From the NCBI RefSeq assembly GCF_031877795.1, contig NC_133940.1:9115985-9179984 (forward strand): 64,000 nucleotides of DNA, given 5' to 3'. Both the position numbers and the translations under genes were made by a program. This DNA comes from Strix aluco (taxonomy: Eukaryota; Chordata; Aves; Strigiformes; Strigidae). Of this stretch, positions 39,101 through 47,126 are shown piece by piece. The notes beneath the pieces are model-generated. The model saw only the letters and a program-made list of their open reading frames with translations. It searched no databases and was not told where the DNA came from. The stretch's first letter is position 1. Each line of letters opens with the position of its first letter.

Positions 39101-42100
39101 AGATACAAGTATGCTTAGTTTCCGTTCTATCTCCATCAAATCTGCACAGGCCCATGCGAGAAGCCCTCACTACGTTCAACAGGGAAAGCTTAGCAGTGAC
39201 TCCAGCTGTTAAAAGGGTTTCCATGACCACAAGCTGAAGGCAGGAATGATCCGAATAGGGACTTTTAAGATCACACAAATGTAAAAGTTCAGCTTTTACA
39301 GCATAATTAGGACATCAGCATGAGGACGTAAGTTGTGACAAACTTCAGTGGCCCCAGTAATATCAGGGGTAACTTTGCCAACGGCCTCAACAGGCCACAG
39401 ACTTGCCAGGCTCTGTCCATCTTTCCTTCCACCCCCAAGAGCTGCTGACAAGCTGCAGGAGGCACCTGCAACCCCAGTGGGGACAGAACCCCAGGAAGGG
39501 GCCTGGCAGGAGGAAACAAGCATTAGAGCAAAGCATCCAAATGGAAAAACCAGGAAGGAGAAAATCCTCTCTGGGAAGGTGTGTGAGATTTAGGGTTTCA
39601 GCGCTTGGACCCAGCTGGCAGCTGAGGGGGTTACAGGATTGCCCGAGCTCCCCGAGGGCCACCCAGCGCCGGGCAGCCGTCAGGGCTCACAGCCAGGAGC
39701 AGTCAGCACTCACTCCCTCTCCGAGAGGGCTGTGAAACTGTCAAAACCAACGATCAGCTCTAGACTAAACGATTTGTTTTAGGACATACTTTTTTTCTAA
39801 GATTTATTTTTGGCACATGACTTCAGAGTATGACAGCCCTGCACTGCAAAGCCTGGAGCTAGAGGCGGTGCTCGTCCCTACCCAAGAGGACAGAGACCTG
39901 GCACGGTGGCTTAGGCTCAGCAGTGCTTTCCAGTGTATGCTTCTTCCAACATCTCCCCCTCCCTGAGACAGAAGAAATTGTAAACCACAGATGGTATTTC
40001 CTCTGCGCCTTTTGCACCTTTGCTCAATTGATGCAAAGATGCTCACGGCCACAGCTTGGGAGAGCACTGGGGAGAGGGCAGCCCACTGCCCGCAAGCACT
40101 TCTCCAAGCGTGAAATGGACTCCATTCATAGCAAATAATTATATTTATAGATCCCATCGATTTACGTACAAATAAGATTTGTATTTCAGGTTTTGTTCAT
40201 CAACATTTTCGCTCTTCAGGGGGATGCACATGGTAATGCACTTTGATGCAGGTGATCCTTTTATGGCTCCCCAACCCATCTGGAAAACTGCATAGAAAGC
40301 AGCAGTAGATTTTTACTGAAAACAGCGACTACTGCAAGCAAATTGATGGCCCGTGTTAAAATATCTTCTAAATAACTTCTAAAATAACTACTTTACAATA
40401 TTTAGGATTAATTTCTGAGTTAATAATAAACGCATCTCTAAAAAAGGTGGCATAGCTGATTGCACACTTGCTGACCCAAAATTTCCATGTGCAACTGGCA
40501 CACTCTAGAGTCCACTGAAATCAAAGGAAACACTTCCACTATTTTTTTTTTTTCTGTTAAAGACCCTGTATAAATCCTTAGTTAGAAAGCCAGCTGGACT
40601 AGGAGGTATGTAGACAGGACAGTAAATTACAGTAAGAATTTTAAAAGAAACAAAAGGCTGATTCTGAAAGAGACTTAGTGGAATTTGGGTCCAGAAAGTA
40701 TTCTGAAAACCTCTGATCAGTTGCTGCTTAGATCACCTCCAAAATCTGAAGTTGGCTCATTTTTGGTTTGGTTTTCAAAGGAAACAAGTTATGCAATCAT
40801 ATAGTTTTCCTTTCTGTCCTCATCCCTCCTCCTTCCTCATCCCCTCCCCGCAGATAACTTTCCTCTTGCCTACGCTAATGATCAAACTCATCTGAAAGCT
40901 TGGAAAATTCAAAGAGAAGTTTCCCACAAGTTTTTTAACATCAGCAGCTGGTTAGAGGACAGAAACCCCTGTCAGTTCCTGCAGGTCCCTCAGGAGAGGC
41001 AGAAACCTGAGGTTCAGCAGCCATGTGCTGTCTTTGGGCTGCTGGCTCCTGATGGCCTCTGCCCAGGGAGGGGCCCACCTGGAAGAAACTGGGATTTATT
41101 AGTTCAAGGAACAAGGAAGCAAAAGGCCTCTTGAGCTTGTGGTGGGAACAGAGGTGAAATCATAGGGACAGGAAGGGGGGAAAAGAGGAAAACGTTAACC
41201 GTGTGGAGTCACAACTTCATGCGGTCACAACTTCACTTCCAACACAACTTCAACTGCAGTGGCATGACTGGTAAAAGAGGTTACATTGATAAGCTGTGCA
41301 TGTTCTATAATGTATTACATGCTTGTAATTAGAAGCCAGATTGATTGACTTGATTAGATGCAAATATTTCTTTTGCTCTTTGTTTCCAGCAGGTTAAACA
41401 GAGGATGCCACCTTTCTCTTTTTGGGGAAAATGGAAAATTAGCCAGCAGGTTGGCTGCTTTTTCCAATTCTGGCAGTTAAAGTTTTGCAAAGCCTCTCCT
41501 GAGCTTTGCTAACCGAGGAAGCTCATGAGAGAGCCATGCTGCGATCTCAGGACAAACCTTCTGCTGGTTTTCCACAGAAGCAGAATCTGGGCTCCCCGTA
41601 TATGTTCACCACCAAGTTTATGGATGAACAAGTGGGCCACAGTATGCAGTCACCTGAGATAAACCCAGCGCTCATCACATTGATTACCTTGGAAGCTAGA
41701 GAAACAGTACTAAATGTCAGTGTGGTGAGGCTTTGCCGGCTCCATGTTCTGGGGGCTCTGGAAAGTCCCAGACCTGAACACAGGTCTGGCAGCCTGCACT
41801 CTGGAGAGCTCAGCACAGCCCACAGGGATTTTTATAGCTGCTCGGGAGCCTTTCTGGAAGGCAAAGGCTGTCTGCTCTGGAGATTGGACAGTCCAACCCA
41901 TCTCTGAGCCGTGTTTGGTCGCGTTTTGAGTATCTCCAAGGATGGAGACTGCACAGCCTCTCTGGGCAACCTGCCACACTGTTCACCCACCCTCACAGTG
42001 AAGTTTTTTCTTATGTAATTTCTTGTTTGTACCCATTGACTCTATTTCTTTCACTGGGCACCACTGAGAGGAGTCTGGCTCCATCATATTTACTCTCCCT

Positions 42101-45100
42101 GGCCCCATCAGGAATTTGTACACATGGATGAGAACCCCTCAAGCCTTCTCCAGACCGACCCGCCCCAGCTCTCCCAGCCTCTCCTTGCAGTGACAAGGGC
42201 TGTGGGCTTTGCCCCTCCTGCTGCTGCCCTCCCCACCTCCACACCTCTCACTGCATCACAGGCGTGAAGCCTCTGAGACAATTTTCTCGGACAATAAGTG
42301 GAGGAATTTAGTCTACGCTATCAGAACACTGACTTCACGCGGGCATCAGGACTGCTGTTAGCAGAGCCACTTACTTCACAAGGAATAAACAAAAAGGGAA
42401 GTTCATGGCATCTGCTTTGCATCAACATTCTTGGAAGTTCATTTGTTTTCAAGTGCAGGTCCTACAGGCTGTTCAAAGCTAGGACAGAGAGCCTGGCTTT
42501 TACTACAGTAAACAGAGGAGATGACTCAAAATGTGCTGTAAAACAAATTACTCTGAAGATCAAATAAGCAACGATATTTTAGAGATTTCAGATGGGGAAT
42601 CTGAGCAAGTTTTTATACCAGCTTTCAAAACAAAAGATAAAACCAAACTCCATTGTCAGGCATTTGTCCCATAGGTTTATAATAGGTATTGCACCAACAG
42701 CTGATAAGATTCTATCTCAAAATACTTCAGAGATAACAAAAGTTAGACTTTGAGGCTACAGAATATCCTGGAAACAAGTTGGAAGGAAATGCAGATCCAC
42801 AACAATTTTTTTCAGTTATTGTCAGGATTGCCAATTATTTCTATTGTACAGATAAACTAAGATAGCTGCTTGCTCCTGTTGTGCAACAGTTCTGCCAGGA
42901 TACTGTTCTTCATGAGTCTCGGAAGGTTTCACCAGGAAGAGAGTTCCCTTTCACTTAGTAAATCCCTTGGAGAAAACCTTTCAGAACACACTTAATATTT
43001 TAACTTAGCTGCTATATTGGACTCATATCTAAACGGCAGCATTAATGGTGGTTTATTTTTTTTAAATGCTCCTATCTCCAGTCTCCTATTTTCTCTTGTA
43101 AACAAACTGGAAATAAGGAAAAAAAAATAAATCACAGTGACCACAGGATAGAGCCCTCCGCCGGCCCGTGCCAGCCCTGCTCACAAAGCATGGGCCCAAA
43201 CCAGCTACTTCGTGACTTTGCAGACCACCATTACTCTGCTACCATCTGTGGTCTGGTATTTGTTACTTAAAAAGGAGCCCCAAAATACCTTGTTTAAATC
43301 TGGCTATGTTTCAAAAACTTGATAATTCCTGAAATTTCCATTTAAGTTTCGAGGAGAGGTGCTGGAAAAATGTTATTACAGATGCATATTCCATTTCCTT
43401 TCCGGAGAAAATCAAGTGCTGGAACTACTAAAAAGAGACATTTTTCTTCAAGCAAAAGCTTAGTCTCTGTGCCATTGGATCAATCTAACCATGCAAATAA
43501 GACACAAACACCTACAGAAAATCTTTCAGATTAAAGTAGAGCATTTTCCCACCAGTGATTTGTGTAATCGGAGAGGAATGGGAAAGTTGTTACTAGTACA
43601 TCTTGACCTCCAAAATTTTCCACAGTAAAAGCTATTAATGTATCAGTTTTATCTTGTGTGTGTGTGTAACAAAAAACCAATACCCAATAACAGGTAAAAC
43701 TGACGACAGGTAAAAGGAACTGTGGTAGAGGATGAGGGAGGAGTCACCAAGAGGGGAGTTTTTTATCTTTGTTCCTTCCCAGCAACTTTAAACTACCAAG
43801 ATTTCCTGCAGACCTGGACTTTGCCCAGAACAAACTATTTCATTGCCATAAGACTGAGCAGGTGCTTTACAATGTGAAACACACACATGACATTGTGCTG
43901 TTGTAACAGAAATAAGGTTGGCTAGAAAGTTCTATTGATTTTATGTTAAAGTCAGCAGGAACAGAGGAGGACTGCAGGAAACAACAGCAGTTTTCCCCAA
44001 CATTGGACACTTGTCTAGACTGTACTTTTGCCAAGAAAGGTTGGACCAGATGATCCTTGAGGTCCCTTCCAGCCTGGTATTCAATGATTCTATGAAACTG
44101 TGGCCAAGGCCCCAAGGCCTAATAAATAACCAAGGTGATGGGATTCCTATAGCCCGGCACGGTAGCAGAGCCATGCGGATGATGACTGAAGGTGTCAAGG
44201 CTGTCCCCAGCCGAGAGCCAGCCGATAACCCCGGAGACTGCTGCTCCTTGTGTAACCAGGAGCTCGCAGATCGCTGGCAGCAGCAGGAGGGCAGATTTTC
44301 CTCTTGCTGCTTCGCCAACAGGGCATCTCATCTCCAAAGGTCCCCTACCCAAAGGGCAGAGAGTATTAATCCCCAAGTCTCCTCACACCTCTCCAGGCGA
44401 TGCCACCATTGGCAGATTCCAGCCCAAATAGCAGAGCTCTTTCCCCAGCCCTGTGAACAACTCTACTGTAAAAAAATAATCTCCAAGCACTCTTCTGCTC
44501 TAAGCGCTGTGCTGCAGTGACTGCCCCTCTCCCAGGCTTCTTCCGTTTTACCTAAAGAGTGTACAGCTCCATGCTTTGCACTGAGGAAAAGAAATACAGA
44601 GGGAAGATGCTTCTTTTATACTGATTAGACGAAGAGCTCATCTCATTGAAGTATTTTGCCCTCACTGTGTTTAACACATATGACTACTGGACTGTTTTAT
44701 AAATTCTCTTTGCCACCAAATAGATCATAATATCCACTTCAGTCCTAGAGGATGACTCTAGAAAACAGTCCTATAAAAAAAAAATAATCACAATTTGTCT
44801 TTGAGAAAACTGAATTAAATTAAGAAAGATGGAACTTCATGTTTCATGAAATACACTCTTGGGTGATACGTGTGTTGCTTTCAAGATTTAAAAAATCTCT
44901 TTAGTTTTAGAAAATAAATCTGAAAAATTAGGGTCTGCTTTCAGAGCTCATCCTAAATACTATTTCTGGAGTCTAGTCTAACTGTTGTGTTTCTGACATC
45001 CTAGTTACCCAGTGTGTCTAAACAAGGTTCCATCCCATTCTCCTCCCTTGATCTCCAGGGAAATGGGCAGCCCTGCTCCAGCTGCGCTCACACCTTGGGC

Positions 45101-46875
45101 CAGCTGGGGCCACCACCACTCACAAGAAACGCAGCTGGCACCGATTTCACAGCTACATAAAGCCAATTCTTTCTTTATCCATCTAGTGTTAGCATGAGCT
45201 GGCACACTCCAAAACCAAAATAAAAAAGCAAGTTAATCTGAATTTTGACGTGCTGGCCATGAAGTCTAAGTTACTTTCTCCAGAGGTAGAACAAAAGCTT
45301 TGGTTTATTGGCTACACATTTCCAGTAAAACATTTAAGCTCTGTTTGCAAACACTGGCTCTGTCATGGTATGTGGAGAGTCAAAGCTGGCTGTGTTGTAC
45401 AAGTCACTACACTTTCAGTGCTGCACAGCACATTTTTTATTATGTTGTGCAATACCTTGTCTTTGGTTTTTTCTTTTGAGCTGAGCCTCACACAACAGTT
45501 AGGTTCGTAAAGCACCTGTGATGCTGCTACAGGTCGGTAAGGGCGGTCCTGAGCCAGTCTGCTCCACAGCTGGTGGTGGCTGACGCCTGGGAACTGCCCA
45601 GGTGCGGGCTCCAAAGCTAGCAACTTCCTGAAGGGGCAACCCGAACCAGCACCGGGATGGGATCAGTAAAATGCTGGCTCACCTCCAGATTAAAAATCGC
45701 TCAGTTTGCTCACAAAATCAAACAAGCCAAAGGATTCCTAGTGCAGCTCCACCAAAGTATATTTCAAGACATTAGCTACAAACATGTATGCTTTGTACTA
45801 AAGTGCTTATTAGACAGGTTGACCTAGAGGAACACACACACAAATGAAAGCCACACGCTGCAGTATCACAAGTAGCTTCTCAGTTCTTCCCTAATGACAG
45901 ATTCACAGCTCTTAGTGCCAGAATGGGCGATTACATTCATTTTGCCTAACCTTTCATTAAGGAATTTGGGAATCCTAGAAGAGGCTGAGACCAGCCACCG
46001 TTCAGAAAGGATTATAACAATTCAGGAAAAAGGAAAAAAAAAAAAGAAGCAGCAAGATCTGGCTTGCAATCTGCAAAGCATATACCTACGCTGCAGACAC
46101 TTGGAGGTTCATTTGTGTCCTCTAACCTCGAAAAATAAACTAGTGCTTTCAAAGCAGACAGTATGGGTTTCTCTATATCGCTGTCTAAAATAATTTGCAT
46201 GCTGTACAAGTGAAAAATGATACTAACTTCAGAGATTCACCAGTCTGGCCACACTGTACCAAGCTTAGAACATAACAGCAGAGTATTTCTCACTAAGCAC
46301 TGAAGTCAAGACTCAAATTGCAGAATACTTTTTTTTTCCCCCATTAAATTTCTTGATTAAAGCAACAATCATCCCAAACACAACTTCTACCTTATAGGCC
46401 AGCTGTGCTGTCCTGGACCAAACCCCAGAGAAAGGGTCAGGTTCGAGCGCTTCACGCTGTGATACTCACCGAGATGCGACATCAGGACAGTGCTGCTGCC
46501 TTTGCCGTGCGCGTTGTAGATCACAGCTGCTGCTGCACCTCTTCTGGCTGCCACGTTGATTTTTTTAGCAAAACTGCAATTGCCTCTTTCAATCAGCGCT
46601 ATCCACGGAGCTTCTGTGATGGTGAACTGAGTATCTGCGTCACAGGCTTGAAGATCAGCAGCTTTAGGAATGGCCAGAAGCCCCCGAGCACTAAGCAGAG
46701 GCGAATGTGCTCCATAGAGGCCACACTCACACTGCTCGGACACAGACCTGTTGCTAGTGCTGTTGAAATAGAATAAACTTACAGAGGCCCTCACAGAAAA
46801 TGCCTCTGTAGTCTTAAACAAAGTACTGACGTCCACCAGGAGGCAGAAAAAAATGAACTTAACCGCTTGCTTCAT
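6020..46875 (-). CDS. RNF128: RNF128 (GRAIL) gene, coding span with two alternative first exons
   Basis: Spliced gene read on the minus strand. Coding exons 1B (46875-46470) or 1A (33649-33202) join to 18911-18664, 12172-12101, 11515-11433, 8828-8732, 7776-7611 and 6138-6020. Every junction is GT-AG and every phase fits, giving 1233 nt (410 aa) with exon 1A and 1191 nt (396 aa) with exon 1B. Domain order is signal peptide, PA domain, one transmembrane helix (about residues 195-217 of the 1A form) and a RING-H2 finger (C265, C268, C283, H285, H288, C291, C302, C305), then an acidic/Ser-rich tail. Known family role: an endosomal, membrane-bound E3 ubiquitin ligase whose lumenal PA domain captures membrane substrates and whose cytosolic RING recruits E2 enzymes. 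It is best known for T-cell anergy. Identity rests on close agreement with remembered mammalian GRAIL, on the two-first-exon design and on synteny. Human isoforms are of similar length (about 428 and 402 aa). Confidence 0.96.
6139..7610 (-). other. RNF128: RNF128 intron 6
   Basis: Intron between exons 6 and 7 (about 1.5 kb). Nothing coding was recognised. The gtgcgt donor is at the high-coordinate end and the ctggacag acceptor at the low end. Confidence 0.85.
7611..7776 (-). CDS. RNF128: RNF128 exon 6: acidic/serine-rich cytosolic tail
   Basis: 166 nt, residues 317-371 plus one base of N372. It starts after a catgaag acceptor and ends at a gtgcgt donor, a weaker match than the other donors of the gene. 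It encodes an acidic, Ser-rich tail containing [14 protein letters not shown], the same motif family as the mammalian [14 protein letters not shown], which supports the frame. The tail is likely disordered. Read-through of the donor would add a short hydrophobic ending (see findings). Confidence 0.92.
7777..8731 (-). other. RNF128: RNF128 intron 5 with a coding-like ORF
   Basis: A 955-base intron between the RING exon 5 and exon 6. It contains a 129-codon minus-strand ORF (8484-8095) with a charged, Ser/Glu-rich composition and an acceptor-like ctcttgtgcttgcag at about 8466-8452. It resembles no family I know and its phase does not fit exons 5 and 6, so it is not annotated as a gene (see findings). 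Confidence 0.8.
8732..8828 (-). CDS. RNF128: RNF128 exon 5: second half of RING-H2 finger
   Basis: 97 nt, residues 285-316. The acceptor is ccaccag and the donor gtaagc, phase 0. It encodes [20 protein letters not shown] followed by [12 protein letters not shown]. Remaining RING-H2 ligands are H285, H288, C291, C302 and C305. Overall spacing is C-x2-C-x14-C-x1-H-x2-H-x2-C-x10-C-x2-C, the RING-H2 pattern. W295 is in the conserved position that contacts E2 enzymes. All eight ligands are present, so the ligase should be catalytically intact. Confidence 0.96.
8829..11432 (-). other. RNF128: RNF128 intron 4
   Basis: Intron of about 2.6 kb splitting the RING finger between C283 and H285. AT-rich; no gene, repeat family or RNA was recognised inside. 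Confidence 0.85.
11433..11515 (-). CDS. RNF128: RNF128 exon 4: first half of RING-H2 finger
   Basis: 83 nt, residues 257-283 plus two bases of N284. The acceptor is ctttag and the donor the consensus gtaagt. It encodes [20 protein letters not shown], then VVRILTC, carrying zinc ligands C265, C268 and C283. The CVVC pair followed by IELY is typical of the RNF13/RNF128/RNF130 family of PA-TM-RING ligases. The ring is split between exons 4 and 5 just before the H285 ligand. Confidence 0.96.
11516..12100 (-). other. RNF128: RNF128 intron 3
   Basis: 585-base intron. The short ORFs on either strand have no recognisable product. Confidence 0.85.
12101..12172 (-). CDS. RNF128: RNF128 exon 3: basic juxtamembrane linker
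   Basis: 72 nt, exactly 24 codons, phase 0 on both sides. The acceptor is ctgttacag and the donor gtatga. It encodes a Lys/Arg/Gln-rich segment ([20 protein letters not shown], then QGDK) linking the membrane helix to the RING finger. This matches mammalian RNF128 almost residue for residue and is probably helical. It is too short to stand out as an ORF and was found by its frame and its splice sites. Confidence 0.95.
12173..18663 (-). other. RNF128: RNF128 intron 2
   Basis: About 6.5 kb between the transmembrane exon and the juxtamembrane exon. It holds the 30-bp tandem duplication at 17371. A segment near 12920-13060 contains TTTAATTAG and paired GCTGCTGTC/TGCTGTCC words and might be conserved regulatory sequence. 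Otherwise nothing was recognised. Confidence 0.8.
17371..17427. repeat. 30-bp tandem duplication in RNF128 intron 2
   Basis: GAACCCAGCATTC followed by an A/G difference and CTCTGG occurs at 17371 and again exactly 30 bases later at 17401. Probably a small replication-slippage duplication with no clear function. Confidence 0.8.
18664..18911 (-). CDS. RNF128: RNF128 exon 2: end of PA domain and transmembrane helix
   Basis: 248 nt, 82 full codons (residues 151-232 of the 1A form). It begins after a strong acceptor (tttgcag) and ends at a gtgagt donor in phase 0. It opens with an [14 protein letters not shown] segment that closes the PA domain and continues with a [11 protein letters not shown] block, near-identical to mammalian RNF128. 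The helix [20 protein letters not shown] follows, with basic residues after it ([12 protein letters not shown]) as expected for the cytosolic side. The first codon is shared with either first exon, since both end in one G. Confidence 0.96.
20299..20314. repeat. Poly(A) tract
   Basis: Sixteen consecutive A followed by A/C-rich sequence (CAAAACACC, then seven A). No retrocopy or ORF was recognised beside it. Confidence 0.75.
22097..22152. repeat. AT-rich low-complexity tract
   Basis: Alternating TATTTATA/TAAATA units over about 55 bases inside an RNF128 intron. Simple sequence. Confidence 0.7.
25081..25099. repeat. Poly(A) tract
   Basis: Nineteen consecutive A after a GGGGG run. No adjacent retrogene was recognised. 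Confidence 0.8.
27442..27458. repeat. Poly(A) tract followed by G-rich run
   Basis: Seventeen A followed by GGAGGGGGGG. Simple sequence in an RNF128 intron. Confidence 0.75.
33202..33649 (-). CDS. RNF128: RNF128 alternative first coding exon 1A (isoform 1 type)
   Basis: Encodes 149 residues plus one base. The start chosen is the ATG at 33649-33647, the first in-frame ATG. It has G at -3 and is followed at once by an Ala/Leu-rich signal peptide (residues 5-17), then a Pro/Gly-rich linker. The PA domain follows, with NVSW at N38, sequons at N48 and N90, and an ALIQRGGGC block near residues 107-115. The exon ends at a gtgagc donor (plus 33196-33201). It corresponds to the N-terminus of human RNF128 isoform 1, including the LNVSW-like and MSHPG-like ends. 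The reading frame stays open upstream to at least 33763 but contains no ATG there. The exon lies in a dense CpG island with Ala/Gly-rich codons. It is mutually exclusive with exon 1B. Confidence 0.94.
33905..34140. repeat. Degenerate GC-rich minisatellite upstream of exon 1A
   Basis: A core close to GGTGGGTCGCCC or GGTGGGTGACCC recurs near 33918, 33958, 34023, 34067 and 34102 in imperfect units of roughly 35-60 bases. Poly-C runs of 7-9 bases are interspersed (for example around 34036, 34047, 34112 and 34130). It lies within the CpG island, about 260-490 bases upstream of the exon 1A start codon in transcription sense. Length polymorphism and assembly error are both likely here. Confidence 0.6.
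41885..42200 (-). mobile_element. CR1-type LINE fragment (3' region, minus strand)
   Basis: Read on the minus strand it carries the ordered landmarks of the CR1 3' region: GAGAGGCTGGGAGAGCTGGG (about 42187-42168), then a TTCACTGTGAGGGTGG-like block (about 42007-41989), then GGTTGCCCAGAGAGGCTGTG (about 41973-41954), then CATCCTTGGAG. It is truncated at both ends and carries many substitutions, so it is old. CR1 is the dominant LINE of birds and reptiles. Confidence 0.85.
44038..44096 (+). mobile_element. CR1-type LINE 3' terminal fragment (plus strand)
   Basis: Contains GGTTGGACCAGATGATCCTT, then GAGGTCCCTTCCAGCCTGG, and ends ATTCAATGATTCTATGAA. This is the hallmark 3' end of CR1 with its ATTCTATGA terminal motif. 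Only about 60 bases remain. Confidence 0.85.
46470..46875 (-). CDS. RNF128: RNF128 alternative first coding exon 1B (isoform 2 type)
   Basis: Encodes 135 residues plus the first base of the next codon. It starts at the ATG at 46875-46873 and ends at a consensus donor (gtgagt on the minus strand, plus 46464-46469). The N-terminus is a hydrophobic signal peptide (about residues 5-20). The rest is most of a PA domain, including the CEC motif at C49-C51 and an [10 protein letters not shown] block around residues 93-102. N-glycosylation sequons are seen at N38, N42 and N99. Sequence character matches the human isoform 2 N-terminus, including [10 protein letters not shown]. The exon is much less GC-rich than exon 1A and has no CpG island, which suggests a tissue-restricted promoter. 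No TATA box was recognised just upstream. Phase 1 at the donor matches exon 2. Confidence 0.93.
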
Positions 46876-47054
46876 TGCTTATTCGGCTAAGCACAAAATG
46901 TAGACGTCTACAGATATTTTCAGCTGGCGAAGGTTGCTGTTAGCCCACAGCCTGCTGAAGAGTCTGAAATTTCAGTTCCACCAGGAACCTGACACCACCC
47001 AGGTAAGTCCTCGAGGCGTCTGAGCTTATCTGGAGTGGGGGCCGGGATGGGAGC

Positions 47055-47126
47055 CCAGGGACACGCCCACCTATTGTGAAGTAGAGGTGTAACCAGGGAC
47101 ACGCCCTCCAGTTGTGAAGTAGAGGT
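47055..47126. repeat. 38-bp tandem duplication upstream of RNF128 exon 1B
   Basis: Two copies (47055-47088 and 47093-47126). Both begin CCAGGGACACGCCC and end TTGTGAAGTAGAGGT, with a few differences between. It lies about 180-250 bases upstream of the exon 1B start codon in transcription sense, so in the likely promoter or 5' UTR of isoform 2. Confidence 0.85.

Larger units (their letters stand above)
34291..46469 (-). other. RNF128: Region between exons 1B and 1A (intron of isoform 2, upstream of isoform 1)
   Basis: About 12 kb. It contains the two CR1 fragments, a small GC-rich patch at about 35780-35880, a short GT microsatellite near 43655, and a possible enhancer-like block at about 41285-41420 with homeobox and octamer words. 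No coding exon was recognised. Confidence 0.75.

Noticed and set aside
39387-39735. Overlapping ORFs on both strands
   Set aside because: Several frames are open at once in a locally GC-rich segment. None has domain character or splice support.
46405-46776. 123-codon plus-strand ORF
   Set aside because: Antisense to RNF128 exon 1B, whose frame matches a known protein.
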